Shown: positions 1-12,926 of the stretch, piece after piece | Layout of the letters: every line of letters starts with the position of its first letter | How positions within the stretch are numbered: the first letter of the stretch is position 1 | DNA from: Terriglobia bacterium | Lineage (GTDB): Bacteria; Acidobacteriota; Terriglobia; Acidiferrales; UBA7541 | Assembly: GCA_020072785.1 (NCBI GenBank) | Contig: JAIQGG010000009.1 | Location: forward strand, 1 to 64,000 | DNA: 64,000 nt | Reading direction: 5' to 3' | Translations under genes and position numbers: made by a program | Notes under the pieces: generated by a model | What the model was told of the DNA's origin: nothing | What the model saw: the letters and a program-made list of their open reading frames with translations, nothing else | Databases searched by the model: none

Positions 1-72
1 TCTCGCCTCGAGGCGAGAGACGCAACAGTTCTAGGCCCCGCCCGCTCTTCACGGCGTCGCGGCCGCATCCGG

Positions 73-462
73 CTACCCGTTAGCTTCGACAATAACCTTG
101 AGAGCCCCGCCCTTGCGCTGGATGAATGTCTGCAGGGCATCGTTCATCTGTTCCAGAGGGAAGTGATGGGTGATGATGGGCTTGGCAACGATCTTCCCGG
201 CAGCCAGCAGGGCCAGACTGCGCTGGCAGTCGGCCATCCCCTCCCCGCGCACGCCGGCCGCTCGCAGGTCCTCCAGGACGACGCCCTGGGCTGCCAGCTC
301 CGGGGCATAGCCCGCCGCCATTTGCGGCGGGGCGCTGAGAGTGATGGGCTGCAGCACGTGCAGCACGCGCACCTCCGTGCCCTGCGGGGGAAACTGCCCG
401 GCGACGGTCTTCAGCGCTTCTTCGGAAAACTTGGACTCATCCACCGCCAAAAGAATTTTCAT
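73..462 (-). pseudogene. Chimeric ORF: UspA N-terminus joined to zinc alcohol dehydrogenase C-terminus
   Basis: The 129-residue product starts with a universal stress protein strand (MKILLAVDES, residues 1-10) and continues as UspA to about residue 65. From about residue 75 it reads as the last part of a medium-chain Zn alcohol/threonine dehydrogenase (GMADCQRSLALLAAGKIVAKP, then THHFPLEQMNDAL and a KVIVEAN end). The UspA nucleotide-binding glycine loop and all catalytic dehydrogenase parts are missing, so neither parent activity is expected. A good ribosome site (GGAGG, 7 bases before the ATG) supports the start. It looks like an in-frame deletion between a uspA gene and a neighbouring adh gene. 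It may still be translated; I cannot tell whether it has a function. Confidence 0.7.
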
Positions 463-642
463 GATTGCCTCCAGGTCCGGGGATCCACTGCCTGGCCGAG
501 GCCTGGCGCGAAGAGGGGAATTGCGCGAGGCTTGCGTTGCGGGGCACTTGCCGTCTGCCTGCGGCACACGGCGCACCCACCCCGCAGCGCCCTACCGGAG
601 CGCTCCGGCTCTTCCTTTGTAACCCGGGCGGCCGGAAAAATG

Positions 643-660
643 CTGTGACCTGGGTCACAG
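643..660. promoter_or_regulatory. Perfect CRP/FNR-type palindrome
   Basis: CTGTGACCTGGGTCACAG has perfect 8-base arms around a 2-base centre and contains TGTGA-N6-TCACA, the consensus of CRP-family regulators. It lies between the divergent UspA/ADH chimera (start at 462) and the release-factor gene (start at 970), where a regulator of either gene would bind. The motif match is seen; the regulator and any effect are inferred. The rest of 463-969 holds no convincing gene. Confidence 0.6.
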
Positions 661-969
661 TGCGCTGGTGAGGGGCCAACGGAGTGCCTGCCCCGTGCGA
701 TGGCCGCCGTCACTTACCGCGGTGACCCAGGGCACATCGCCCTGGCCCCCGCTCCGCGACCATGGCCATGCTGGGGCCATCGCGGGGCTTTCGCCGGAGC
801 CCGAAAAGAGCGAAAATGAAGAGGCAAGGGCCGGCGGCACGGCGGTTCTCTGCTGTCCCCTCCACGCAGGAACTTACCGTCACGCCTGTCCGGCGCAGGG
901 CCCCGCAGGCGCGATCTGCCCACCGAGGCAGACGCGGAAGATCTTCCAGCCACGCCAGGAGAGACCACC

Positions 970-2166
970 ATGCTCACCCCCGCTCGTTTCCAGCTTCTCT
1001 TGCAGTTGCCCGCTCCCCTGCTGACCGCTTACGTCAGCACCAAGCCCACCGGGCGCTACCAGCACCGCCTCACCCCGGAATATCTGATCTGGCTGGACAA
1101 AGAAGCCAAAGCCATCGCCCTGACCTTGCCGCCCTCCGAGAAGGAACTCTTCCAGGAGCAGCTCGAGCGCACCAAAAACTATCTGCACACCTGGAAGCCG
1201 GAAGAGAAGGGCCTGGTGGTCTTTTCCGGAGCGGGGGCCTGGAGGCTCGTGCCCTTGCGCGTGGAAGTGGAAAACGAAGTTCGCTGGGGCCGCCCCGCGC
1301 TGACGCAATATTTGCGCCTGCTCAGCGAGAACAAACCCTGCGGCATCGTGGTCGTGGACCGCACGGGCGCACGCTTCCTGCGCTATCGGCTCGGCGAATT
1401 GAGCGAGTCCGCCAAGAAGCAGTTCCGCGTGGACATCTCACAATGGAAGAAGCCGGAAGTGGGCCACTTCTCGCGGGCCGGCGGCACCACTGGGGGCACC
1501 CGGAGGACCCGCGGCACGCAGCGCGATGTCTTCGCGCATCGCATGGACGCGCGGTACGGCCGCCTGTTCAGCGCCACCGCCAAACAGGCCATGGATCTCT
1601 GCGCCCGGGAGGGCCTCGCCGCGCTCTTCCTCGTGGGCTCCGAACGCCTGCTGGAGCCCATCAAGGAATCCTTTCCGCAAGAGTTCCGCTCCCGCGTTGT
1701 CTCCATTCCCGAAGACCTCTCCGGCCTTTCCGGGTCCGAGTTGCAGCAGCGCCTTGAGCCGCGCCTCACGGCCTGGTCCCTGCAGCAGGGCTCCGCACTG
1801 GTGACCTCGCTCCTCGCGGACGAGGCGGCCACAGTGGTCGGCTTCGACCAGACCCTCGCCCATCTCCAGAAAGGCAAGATCCGCGCCCTCGTGCTCACCC
1901 GCGACCTTGACGCCATCCTACATCACTGCGTCGTCTGCAACTGGATGGACCGCTCGGGGGATCCGCGCTGCCCGGTCTGCGGGGGCAAGCGCACCGCAGT
2001 GACCCTGCGCGATGTTCTGCCCGGCCTGGCGCACTCCCACAAGGTCGGAGTCGAGGTCGTGAGCGGCGCAGCCGCGGAACGCCTCCAAGCAGAGGGCGGG
2101 ATGGGCGCCTGGCTCCGCCAGCCCAAGCAGACCCGGCTGCGCCAGCCGGCAAGGCGCGCCAGCTAA
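970..2166 (+). CDS. aeRF1-type (VLRF1/baeRF-like) release factor family protein
   Basis: A 398-residue protein resembling bacterial archaeo-eukaryotic release factor 1-like proteins. These have the middle and C-terminal folds of eRF1 and are thought to act on stalled ribosomes. Residues about 110-150 form a strand-rich region (GIVVVDRTGARFLRYRLGEL) typical of the family. Residues 160-260 contain a basic, glycine-rich segment and the helix AHRMDARYGRLFSATAKQAM. The C-terminal domain carries a zinc-ribbon-like set CVVC...CPVCGG near residues 319-340. It is preceded by GGAGAGACCACC before the ATG. Its neighbours are stress proteins and an acetyl-CoA/PDH operon, which fits a starvation or hypoxia role by inference. 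The exact subfamily is uncertain. Confidence 0.7.
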   Translation: MLTPARFQLLLQLPAPLLTAYVSTKPTGRYQHRLTPEYLIWLDKEAKAIALTLPPSEKELFQEQLERTKNYLHTWKPEEKGLVVFSGAGAWRLVPLRVEVENEVRWGRPALTQYLRLLSENKPCGIVVVDRTGARFLRYRLGELSESAKKQFRVDISQWKKPEVGHFSRAGGTTGGTRRTRGTQRDVFAHRMDARYGRLFSATAKQAMDLCAREGLAALFLVGSERLLEPIKESFPQEFRSRVVSIPEDLSGLSGSELQQRLEPRLTAWSLQQGSALVTSLLADEAATVVGFDQTLAHLQKGKIRALVLTRDLDAILHHCVVCNWMDRSGDPRCPVCGGKRTAVTLRDVLPGLAHSHKVGVEVVSGAAAERLQAEGGMGAWLRQPKQTRLRQPARRAS

Positions 2167-2264
2167 CGTGGCGCTTCGGAAGTTTCCTGTAATTCGCAAC
2201 AAGGGGTCAGGGTTTCAGTCCTGACAAGGACATTCGAGCGAGCTGCAGCGAGTTTGCGCGGCAG

Positions 2265-5032
<2,768 letters not shown>

Positions 5033-5036
<4 letters not shown>

Positions 5037-6008
5037 GCAAGATGACCTATCGCGAAGCCGTCCGCGCCGCGCTGCGCAAGGCCCTGCGCAGCGATCCCCG
5101 CGTCTTTCTCATGGGCGAGGACGTCGGGCGTTACGGCGGGGCCTTCGCCGTCAGCCACGGCCTTCTCGCAGAGTTCGGCCCGGAGCGCATCCGCGACACC
5201 CCGCTCTCCGAATCCACCTTCGTCGGGGCGGGCATCGGGGCCGCCCTCGGCGGCCTGCGGCCCATCGTCGAGATCATGACCGTCAACTTCAGCCTGCTGG
5301 CCATGGATCAGATCCTCAACAACGCCGCCACGCTCCGGCACATGTCCGGGGGGCAGCTGAACGTGCCGCTAGTGGTGCGCATGGCCACGGGCGGCGGGCG
5401 GCAGATGGCCGCGCAGCATTCCAACAGCCTGGAAGGCTGGTACGCGCACATTCCCGGGATCCGGGTCCTCGCGCCGGCCACCGTGGGCGACGCCTACGGC
5501 ATGCTCCTCGGCGCGCTGCGCGAGGCCGATCCCGTCTTCATCTTCGAGCACGCCACCTTGTATCCACTCGAGGGCGAAGTGGACGAATCCGCCGAGCCCG
5601 CGGAGATCACGCGCGCCGCCGTGCGCCGTTCCGGAGGCGACGTCACGCTCATCACCTACTGCGGCTCGCTTGGCAAAACCCTGCAGGCCGCCGAGCGCCT
5701 GGCCCAGGCCGGCATCGAAGCCGAAGTCCTCGATCTGCGCTCGCTGCGCCCGCTCGACACCCCGGCGATCCTGGCCTCCGTCGCCAAAACCCACCGCGCC
5801 ATCGTCGTGGACGAGGCCTGGCGCACCGGCAGCCTGGCCGCTGAGATCAGCGCGCAGATCATGGAGAAGGCCTTTGACGACCTCGACGCCCCCGTGGCCC
5901 GCGTCTGCAGCGCCGAGGTTCCCATGCCCTACGCCAAACATCTCGAGACGGCGGCCCTGCCCAAGGTCGAAGAAATTGTCCGCGCCGCCCAGGAGCTTGT
6001 CCCCCGCC

Positions 6009-6016
<8 letters not shown>
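5033..6016 (+). CDS. pdhB: Pyruvate (2-oxo acid) dehydrogenase E1 component, beta subunit
   Basis: A 327-residue transketolase-like beta subunit that pairs with the preceding alpha subunit. The start [14 protein letters not shown] and the segment [15 protein letters not shown] are typical, as are the active-site region [17 protein letters not shown] and the C-terminal [11 protein letters not shown]. The start at 5033 overlaps the alpha stop by four bases (ATGA). It ends 8 bases inside the E2 gene. The upstream in-frame extension is a shadow of the alpha gene and was discarded. Confidence 0.88.
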
Positions 6017-7201
<1,185 letters not shown>

Positions 7202-7205
<4 letters not shown>

Positions 7206-7453
7206 GCAAAGACGAAATCCGCGCCACCGTGCTCCGCGTGCTCGGCCAGATTGCGCCGGAAGCCGACCTCACCCAGCTCAACCCCACCCGCCGCCTCCGC
7301 GACCAACTGGACATCGACTCCATGGACCTGCTCAACTTCGTCATCGGGCTGCACAAGGAATTGCACGTGGAAATCCCCGAGGCCGACTACCCCAAACTGG
7401 CCACGCTCCAGGGTTGTGTGGATTATCTTGCGGGTTTCAGCGGTCGCCCGTAG
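7202..7453 (+). CDS. Acyl carrier protein
   Basis: An 83-residue acyl carrier protein. The 4'-phosphopantetheine serine is in [11 protein letters not shown], in the usual four-helix context. It is the last gene of the ligase/E1/E2 operon and is coupled to E2 by an ATGA overlap. A dedicated carrier protein behind a dehydrogenase complex suggests that acyl groups may be passed to a carrier, or that it serves lipoyl/octanoyl supply; both are inference. Its 3' end overlaps the convergent UspA gene by 17 bases. Confidence 0.85.
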
Positions 7454-8336
7454 CGGTTTGTGACTTTTCGGGCTGCGTCCCTTCCTGGTCGTCGAGCAGC
7501 AGGAGCGAAGTGTCCACCTCGCGCAGCAGCAGCTGGAGCGTGTCCGGCTTGAAGAAACGCGTCTTGCCCGCCAGCACCAGCACCCCGGCCTCTTCCGACT
7601 TGATCGCGCGCAGCAGCCCCGCTTCATCGCGCGGATACACCGCGCGGAAGCGCACCTGCAAGCCCTGCTCTCTCAGCAGCGCCCCCGCCTGCCCCTGCAA
7701 ACGCCGCGCACTCTCCGCGTCTTCCGCAAACAGCAACACCACCACCTTCCCGCATCCCGCTTCCGCGAATTCCGCCGCTACACGCACGGCGTGGTGCGCC
7801 GCCGCAGACCCGTCAAAACAAACCAGCACCGGCAGACTCAGCACGAGCCCGCGATCCGAGAGCAGCAGCACCGGCATGGTTATGGCCGCCGCCGTCTGGG
7901 CCGTCGAGCCAATCCGCGATTTTAGCGAAGACGACCAGCCACACCGCCCCAGCGTCAGCAGGTCCACTCCCGCGGCCGCCGCCAGCACTTCCACCGCCAC
8001 CTGTCCGCGCACGATCCGGAACGACCACTCGACCTGCGCGCCTTCCGCCGCCGCGGCCAGGGCCTTGCGCGCCTGTTCCGCCTGCGCCCGCAGCTTCTGC
8101 TCCATCCTCGCGCGGTCCAGCGGGGCCTGCCGCGCGGTCAAATACTGCACCTCGCGCGCCAGCGGCGAATCCGCCAGCCGCAGCAGGTCCACGTCTTCCA
8201 CGAACAGCCCGAGCAGCTCCGCTTCCATGCGCGCCGCCAGCTCCACCGCAGCGCGCAGCGCGGCCAGGCTGTGCGGCGAAGCATCCAGCGCCACGAGAAT
8301 GCGCCGGATCGCCGCCATGCTGCGCGGCTCGCTCAC
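7437..8336 (-). CDS. Universal stress protein, UspA family, two-domain
   Basis: A 299-residue protein. The N-terminal UspA domain begins IRRILVALDASPHSLAALRAA. The second half is diverged but still UspA-like (LPVLVCFDGSAAAHHAVRVA, then VLVLAGKTRFF). UspA proteins bind ATP or AMP and accumulate under starvation and low oxygen. I chose the GTG at 8336 because it overlaps the lonB stop (GTGA) and has a strong GGAGG site; ATG 8318 is an alternative. It is co-transcribed after lonB. Confidence 0.78.
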   Translation of the reverse strand: MSEPRSMAAIRRILVALDASPHSLAALRAAVELAARMEAELLGLFVEDVDLLRLADSPLAREVQYLTARQAPLDRARMEQKLRAQAEQARKALAAAAEGAQVEWSFRIVRGQVAVEVLAAAAGVDLLTLGRCGWSSSLKSRIGSTAQTAAAITMPVLLLSDRGLVLSLPVLVCFDGSAAAHHAVRVAAEFAEAGCGKVVVLLFAEDAESARRLQGQAGALLREQGLQVRFRAVYPRDEAGLLRAIKSEEAGVLVLAGKTRFFKPDTLQLLLREVDTSLLLLDDQEGTQPEKSQTATGDR

Positions 8337-10756
8337 GCCTCGCCCTCCGTTTTCTGCCGCGCCACCGCGGCCAGACGTTTCTCCGCCAGTTCGATCAGCC
8401 GCGCTTCCACCCGCTGGTTCACGCTGCCCTCGGGAAATTTCCCGCCCGCGTCGCGCTGGCCCGCGGCAACTCCGGTGAGAATCTCGATCCCCTGATCGAT
8501 GTTCTCCACGGAGTAGATCTGGAATTTTCCCGCGGCGACCGCGTCCACCACTTCCTGGCGCAGCATCAGGTGCCGCACATTGGACGCGGGGATCAGCACG
8601 CCCTGCTCCCCCGTGAGCCCGCGGGCCTTGCACAGATCGAAGAAGCCCTCGATCTTCTCGTTCACCCCGCCGATGGCCTGCACCTGCCCGTGCTGGTTCA
8701 CCGAACCGGTCACCGCCAGCGCCTGGCGGATGGGCGCTCCGGAAAGCGCGGAGAGCAGCGCGTAGAGTTCCGCCGAGGACGCGCTGTCGCCCTCGACCGC
8801 ACCGTAGGACTGCTCGAACACCAGGCTGGCCGAGAGCGAGAGCGGCCGGTCCTCCGCATAGCGCGCCCCCAGAAAACCGGAAAGAATCAGCACGCCCTTG
8901 GAGTGAATGGGTCCGCCCAGCTCGACCTCCCGCTCGATGTCGATCACCTCGCCCTTGCCCAGGCGCACCCGCGCCGTGATGCGCGTGGGATGCCCGAAGG
9001 CATACTGGCCCAGTTCGATCACCGACAGCCCGTTCACCTGGCCCGCGCGCTCGCCCGCCGTGTCAATCAGCAGCGTGCCCTTGAGCACCGCCTCCTGCAG
9101 CCGCTCACGCACCCGGTCGGCGCGGTGAATCTGCGCGTCGATGGCCCGCTGCACGTCCGCGGCGCGCACCGCCGCCTGGCCCGCTTCCCGCGACCAGTAG
9201 TCGGCTTCGCGCAGCAGGTCCACCAGGCTGCGCCGGTGCGTCAGCAGCTTTTCGGAATCCCCGGCGGCGCGCGAGCTGTGCTCCACCACGCGCGCCACCG
9301 CTGGCGCGGCGAAGGGCAGCAGCTTCTCCTCGCGCGCGATGGTCCCGATCAGGCGGGCATAGAGCTGATCGTTCCCCCCGCGCTCCATGTGCTCCTCGAA
9401 ATCCGCCCCCACCTTGAAGAGCTCGTTGAATTCCGGGTCGTACGCGCTGAGCAGGTAGTACAGCAGCCGCTCCCCCAGCAGCACCACCTTCACCTGCAGG
9501 GGAATCGGCTTGGGCTGCAGCGACACCGTGCTCACCAGGCTGAGCATCTGCCCCAGCGATTCGATGCGCATCTCCCCCGAACGCAGCGCGCGCTTCAGGC
9601 CTTCCCAGGCATACGGCTGCAGCAGTACCTTGTAGGCGTCCAGAATGAGATATCCGCCGTTGGCCCGGTGCAGCGCCCCCGCACGAATCAGATTGAAATC
9701 CGTGGACAGCGCCCCCATCTGCGCCATGTATTCCACCTGCCCCACCAGGTTCTGATAGGTGGGGTGATCCGGCGCGACCACCGGCGCGCCGTGGTTGCTG
9801 CTGTGATCGATCACCAGATTGACCTGGTAGCGGCGCAGAAACATCGAGCCCTTGCCCACATGCGGCTGCGAGATGCCCATCAGCGCCGCCAAGGGGTGTT
9901 CCGGCGGGCTCAGGAACTGGTCGGCGTTCACTATCACGTCCTGCTGCATGGCCTTCAGGTGGGCCACCACTTCCGGCAGATCCAGGTAATTCTTCTGCAG
10001 TTCGTCCAGCAGATGCCCCACGGCGAAGATGGTCACTTCGCGGTTCAGCTCGCGGATCTTCTCCCGCCGCTCTTTCTCCCACAGCGGCACCTGCCGCAGC
10101 ACTGCCTCCAGCCTCTCCTGCAGTGCGGCGATCTGCTTTTCAATCCGATTCAGCTCCGTTTCGGGGAGCCGCCGCATGTCCTCCGCTCCCAGCACTTCGC
10201 CCTTGCGCGTGGGCGCCAGCACGATGCCCGTCGGCGTCCGCAGCACCGCAATGCCTTTGGTGTCGGCATCGTGCTGGATCTCGTCAAAGGCCTTTTCCTG
10301 GCGCTCCTTGCTCTCCTGGTCGATCACCTGCTTTCGCGCCCGGTAGCTCTCGCTCTCGAAGACCGAGGGGATCACCGACTGCAGGTCCTCCAGCAGCCGC
10401 TGCACATCCTGGTGCAGCTTGGCGCCGCGTCCCGGCGGGAGCTGCAGCGCGCGCGGCTCCTCCGGATGCCCGAAGTTGTTGACGTAGCACCAGTCCGGCG
10501 GCGTGGGCTCGTTGGCCGCCTGCTGCTCCAGAATCCGCCGCACCGTCGAGTATTCCCCCGTGCCCGGCGACCCCAGGAGGAAGAGATTGAAGCCCTGGCG
10601 GCGGATGCCGATGCCGAAGCGCACCGCTTCCACCGCACGCTCTTGGCCGATAATTTCGGTGAGCTCTTGGAGTTCGGCCGTCGTCTGAAAAGAAAACTGC
10701 CCGGGATCACAGCGGCGGAAAAGCAACTCCGGGGGCAACGCTTGTGGGTTCTTCAT
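8333..10756 (-). CDS. LonB-like ATP-dependent protease
   Basis: An 807-residue protein with an AAA-type N-terminal part and a C-terminal Lon-type protease domain. The catalytic Ser is in EGDSASSAEL (about residue 670) and the catalytic Lys in GGVNEKIEGFFD (about 713), so the Ser-Lys dyad is intact. The Walker A loop reads GSPGTGEYS: the usual lysine is a glutamate, so ATP binding may be weak or atypical. The Walker B-like LILDAYKVLLQ also lacks the usual catalytic glutamate. Such loops are degenerate in some LonB/YcbZ-type relatives. It sits between a CBS-pair protein and a UspA protein in a stress operon and probably removes damaged proteins. Confidence 0.82.
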   Translation of the reverse strand: MKNPQALPPELLFRRCDPGQFSFQTTAELQELTEIIGQERAVEAVRFGIGIRRQGFNLFLLGSPGTGEYSTVRRILEQQAANEPTPPDWCYVNNFGHPEEPRALQLPPGRGAKLHQDVQRLLEDLQSVIPSVFESESYRARKQVIDQESKERQEKAFDEIQHDADTKGIAVLRTPTGIVLAPTRKGEVLGAEDMRRLPETELNRIEKQIAALQERLEAVLRQVPLWEKERREKIRELNREVTIFAVGHLLDELQKNYLDLPEVVAHLKAMQQDVIVNADQFLSPPEHPLAALMGISQPHVGKGSMFLRRYQVNLVIDHSSNHGAPVVAPDHPTYQNLVGQVEYMAQMGALSTDFNLIRAGALHRANGGYLILDAYKVLLQPYAWEGLKRALRSGEMRIESLGQMLSLVSTVSLQPKPIPLQVKVVLLGERLLYYLLSAYDPEFNELFKVGADFEEHMERGGNDQLYARLIGTIAREEKLLPFAAPAVARVVEHSSRAAGDSEKLLTHRRSLVDLLREADYWSREAGQAAVRAADVQRAIDAQIHRADRVRERLQEAVLKGTLLIDTAGERAGQVNGLSVIELGQYAFGHPTRITARVRLGKGEVIDIEREVELGGPIHSKGVLILSGFLGARYAEDRPLSLSASLVFEQSYGAVEGDSASSAELYALLSALSGAPIRQALAVTGSVNQHGQVQAIGGVNEKIEGFFDLCKARGLTGEQGVLIPASNVRHLMLRQEVVDAVAAGKFQIYSVENIDQGIEILTGVAAGQRDAGGKFPEGSVNQRVEARLIELAEKRLAAVARQKTEGEA

Positions 10757-10855
10757 CGTGCCATTCCTTAGAAATGGGCTCTCTCGTATTGGCTCACGCT
10801 GGTCCAGACGGGAGTTCAGCGCTTCCCCGGAAAAGAATCTTCCGATGGTCAGGAT

Positions 10856-10880
10856 GCGGGCCGGACAGGGTCCGGCCCGC
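10856..10880. other. Strong 11-bp hairpin between the CBS gene and lonB
   Basis: The arms GCGGGCCGGAC and GTCCGGCCCGC pair perfectly over 11 bp with a 3-base loop. It lies 24 bases after the CBS stop and 100 bases before the lonB start in the direction of transcription. No run of U follows on the minus strand, so it is not a classical terminator. A transcript-stabilising or processing element that sets different levels of the two genes is the likeliest reading. Confidence 0.6.
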
Positions 10881-10903
10881 AGGAACTTCAGGTCACGCGC
10901 GCT

Positions 10904-11377
10904 TCAGCTATGCACCGCCTGCGGCACCTGCCGCTGGGTGATGGCCTGGAAAATATGCACCACCTCTTCGCTGGAGAGCTCCGGCCTTTTCCCGTAGCCC
11001 GCGGCCTCGGCGTGCAGGACGACATCGTCCATAGAGACCACTCCCACCAGCGTGCCAGTTGCACTGATCACCGGGAGACGCCGCACCCGCCCATCTTTCA
11101 TCGTTTCCAGCGCCCGGTGGATGTCCTCCTCCGGCCTGCAGGAGAAGATCTTCCGGACCATTACTTCACCGACGGTGATTTCCCCGGACAGCTTCCCCCG
11201 CGTGCCCAGGGCGATGCAAATGTCCCGGTCGGTGATTACGCCGGCGACTTTGCCGTCGCTTCCCACCACCGGGAGAAATCCGCAGTTCGCATTCCACATC
11301 AGTTCCGTCGCCGACCCGAGATTGGTCTCCGGCTGGCAGTAGTACGGCGTTCCCATCATTACGTCTTTCACTTTCAT
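10904..11377 (-). CDS. CBS-domain-pair protein
   Basis: A 157-residue protein made of two CBS domains (residues about 1-62 and 67-130; KVAGVITDRDICIAL and GTLVGVVSMDDVVLHAEA). CBS pairs bind adenosine nucleotides and report energy charge. There is no attached catalytic or membrane domain, so it would act on a partner protein. AAGGAG lies 6-7 bases before the ATG. It follows a tandem UspA gene and precedes lonB in the same direction. Confidence 0.85.
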   Translation of the reverse strand: MKVKDVMMGTPYYCQPETNLGSATELMWNANCGFLPVVGSDGKVAGVITDRDICIALGTRGKLSGEITVGEVMVRKIFSCRPEEDIHRALETMKDGRVRRLPVISATGTLVGVVSMDDVVLHAEAAGYGKRPELSSEEVVHIFQAITQRQVPQAVHS

Positions 11378-11391
11378 GGCAGTTCTCCTTT

Positions 11392-12291
11392 CTACGTTGC
11401 TTCCCTTTGTAAGCTATGTTCCCGGATGATCTCTACCGAACACGCAGCGTGCAGGGCCACCGTCTCCGAAACGCTGCCCATGGTCAGGCGGTCGAACCCC
11501 CGCTTCCCGTGGGAACCCAGCACGATCATCCGGGCATGCCACTTCTCCGCTTCGTTCAGAATCGCCTGGGAAGGCATCTCCCAGAGAACGGGCACTTCCG
11601 TGCTCACCTTCAACCCCTTGCCGGAAAGAATCGTTTCCCCCTCGGCTGCGTAGGCCCGTGCATGTTCCATCTCCGATTTGTTGACCTCTTCGATCTCCGC
11701 GGCGTCGAAGTAAGGAAATTCCTGCAGCGGCAGCACCAGTTCCGGCACTGCCAGCACCTTCACTTCGCTCCCCTGCGGCCACGGCCGGCTGGCCACCGAG
11801 CGCAGCGCCGCCGCGGAAAACGCCGAGCCGTCCGTGGCCACCAGGATCTTCATCTTGGCGTCCTTCCCTCCATCTCCCTCCTTGGCGCGCGCCCGGACAA
11901 TCTCCACCGAGCACGGCGCGCGTCGCAGCGCCGCGCGGGCCGTGCTCCCCAGAAAAAAGCGCGCCATGTTGCCGTGCCCGTGCGATCCCACCAGCAGCAG
12001 GTCCGCCTCCCAGCCCGCGGCGTACCCGCTGATCGCCCGCCGCGGATTTCCCAGGATCACGTCCGTGTAGCATTTCCAGCCCGCTTTCTCCAGGCTCTCC
12101 GTCGCGCTCTGGAGCTGGCTGCGCGCCGCGGCTTTTGCTTTTTCCAGCAGCAGGGGCGCTTTCGCAAATCCGTACGGATCCACCACCGTCAGCAGGGAAA
12201 AATTCGAGCCTGCAGGCCACGGCCGCGCCGCTGCTTCCTGCAGGATGGCCGCCGCAGACGGGGTTGCATCCAGTGCAATGAGGACTCTCAT
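11392..12291 (-). CDS. Tandem universal stress protein (two UspA domains)
   Basis: A 299-residue protein. Domain one (about 1-145) begins MRVLIALDATPSAAAILQEA and has the nucleotide loop GSHGHGNMARFFLGSTA. Domain two (about 150-297) begins MKILVATDGSAFSAAALRS and has GSHGKRGFDRLTMGSVSE. Both domains keep the G-x2-G-x9-G(S/T) ATP-binding signature, so both should bind ATP. The ATG at 12291 is 8 bases after AAGGAG and is preferred over the GTG at 12300. It is the first gene of the usp-CBS-lonB-usp operon. Confidence 0.87.
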   Translation of the reverse strand: MRVLIALDATPSAAAILQEAAARPWPAGSNFSLLTVVDPYGFAKAPLLLEKAKAAARSQLQSATESLEKAGWKCYTDVILGNPRRAISGYAAGWEADLLLVGSHGHGNMARFFLGSTARAALRRAPCSVEIVRARAKEGDGGKDAKMKILVATDGSAFSAAALRSVASRPWPQGSEVKVLAVPELVLPLQEFPYFDAAEIEEVNKSEMEHARAYAAEGETILSGKGLKVSTEVPVLWEMPSQAILNEAEKWHARMIVLGSHGKRGFDRLTMGSVSETVALHAACSVEIIREHSLQREAT

Positions 12292-12300
12292 GAATTTCAC

Positions 12301-12770
12301 TCCTTGCTGCGTCGCGTGCGCTGCGCCCGCCGGCAGTCCGGAGAGAGTCCCGCGGGAGCGGCAGGGTTTCGGGCGGCGACCGGACGAAGGGCTATGTTTT
12401 CCGGTGCCTTGGTGATTGCGTATTGGCCGATTCGGCCTCGGTCATCCGCAGGATCTTTCCTCCGCCGGTTGCGCTGGCGGACTGCTCCTGCGTGTCCATG
12501 ACGGGAATCCCGCGAATCGCAAGCTCAGCCATACGGCTCGTTCCTGGTCTTCTCGGGTTTGTACCGCGCAGGAAGGGGGCCCTCATCTTACACGATTTCT
12601 ACCGGCAAGTTCACTTATCCCCCGTACTTATTGTGAGTCGCCGCCGAGCAAAGGTGCAGTGCGCCAGGTCACAACTTCGCCCGCTGCGCGTCACGGAGTC
12701 TACCGCGTTTCCGCGGCGAAGGGGGAGAGCGATGACCGGAGAGCTATAAAAAGAGGAAAAATCCGATAAT
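12301..12770. other. Intergenic region, no gene seen
   Basis: Divergent spacer between the tandem UspA gene and the box regulator. A 64-codon minus-strand frame (12392-12586) has no recognisable domain and is not called. The promoter of the usp operon should lie at the left end, but I see no clear -35/-10 pair. From about 12730 the sequence becomes AT-rich and leads into the box control region. Confidence 0.5.
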
Positions 12771-12775
12771 CATGC

Positions 12776-12789
12776 TGCACAATAGTGCA
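12776..12789. promoter_or_regulatory. TGCAC-N4-GTGCA inverted repeat, candidate box operator
   Basis: TGCACAATAGTGCA is a perfect 5-bp inverted repeat with a 4-base centre, about 200 bases upstream of the box regulator gene. The benzoyl-CoA-responsive regulators BzdR and BoxR are known to bind operators built on TGCA repeats. Assignment as an operator is inference from that motif and the position. Confidence 0.4.
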
Positions 12790-12926
12790 TTTCCGGAAAG
12801 AAGCGTTTCTTGAATCCTTGCAGCCAGACCCTTTAGATTTAATTAACTATATTTAGAATCTGTTATATACATCTAATTTGTAAACCAGAAAAGTGGCCGG
12901 AAGAGGACTATCGCTTCTATTCTAGC

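Noticed and set aside
12392-12586. 64-codon minus-strand frame upstream of the tandem UspA gene
   Set aside because: No recognisable domain, no clear ribosome site, composition like non-coding GC-rich sequence.
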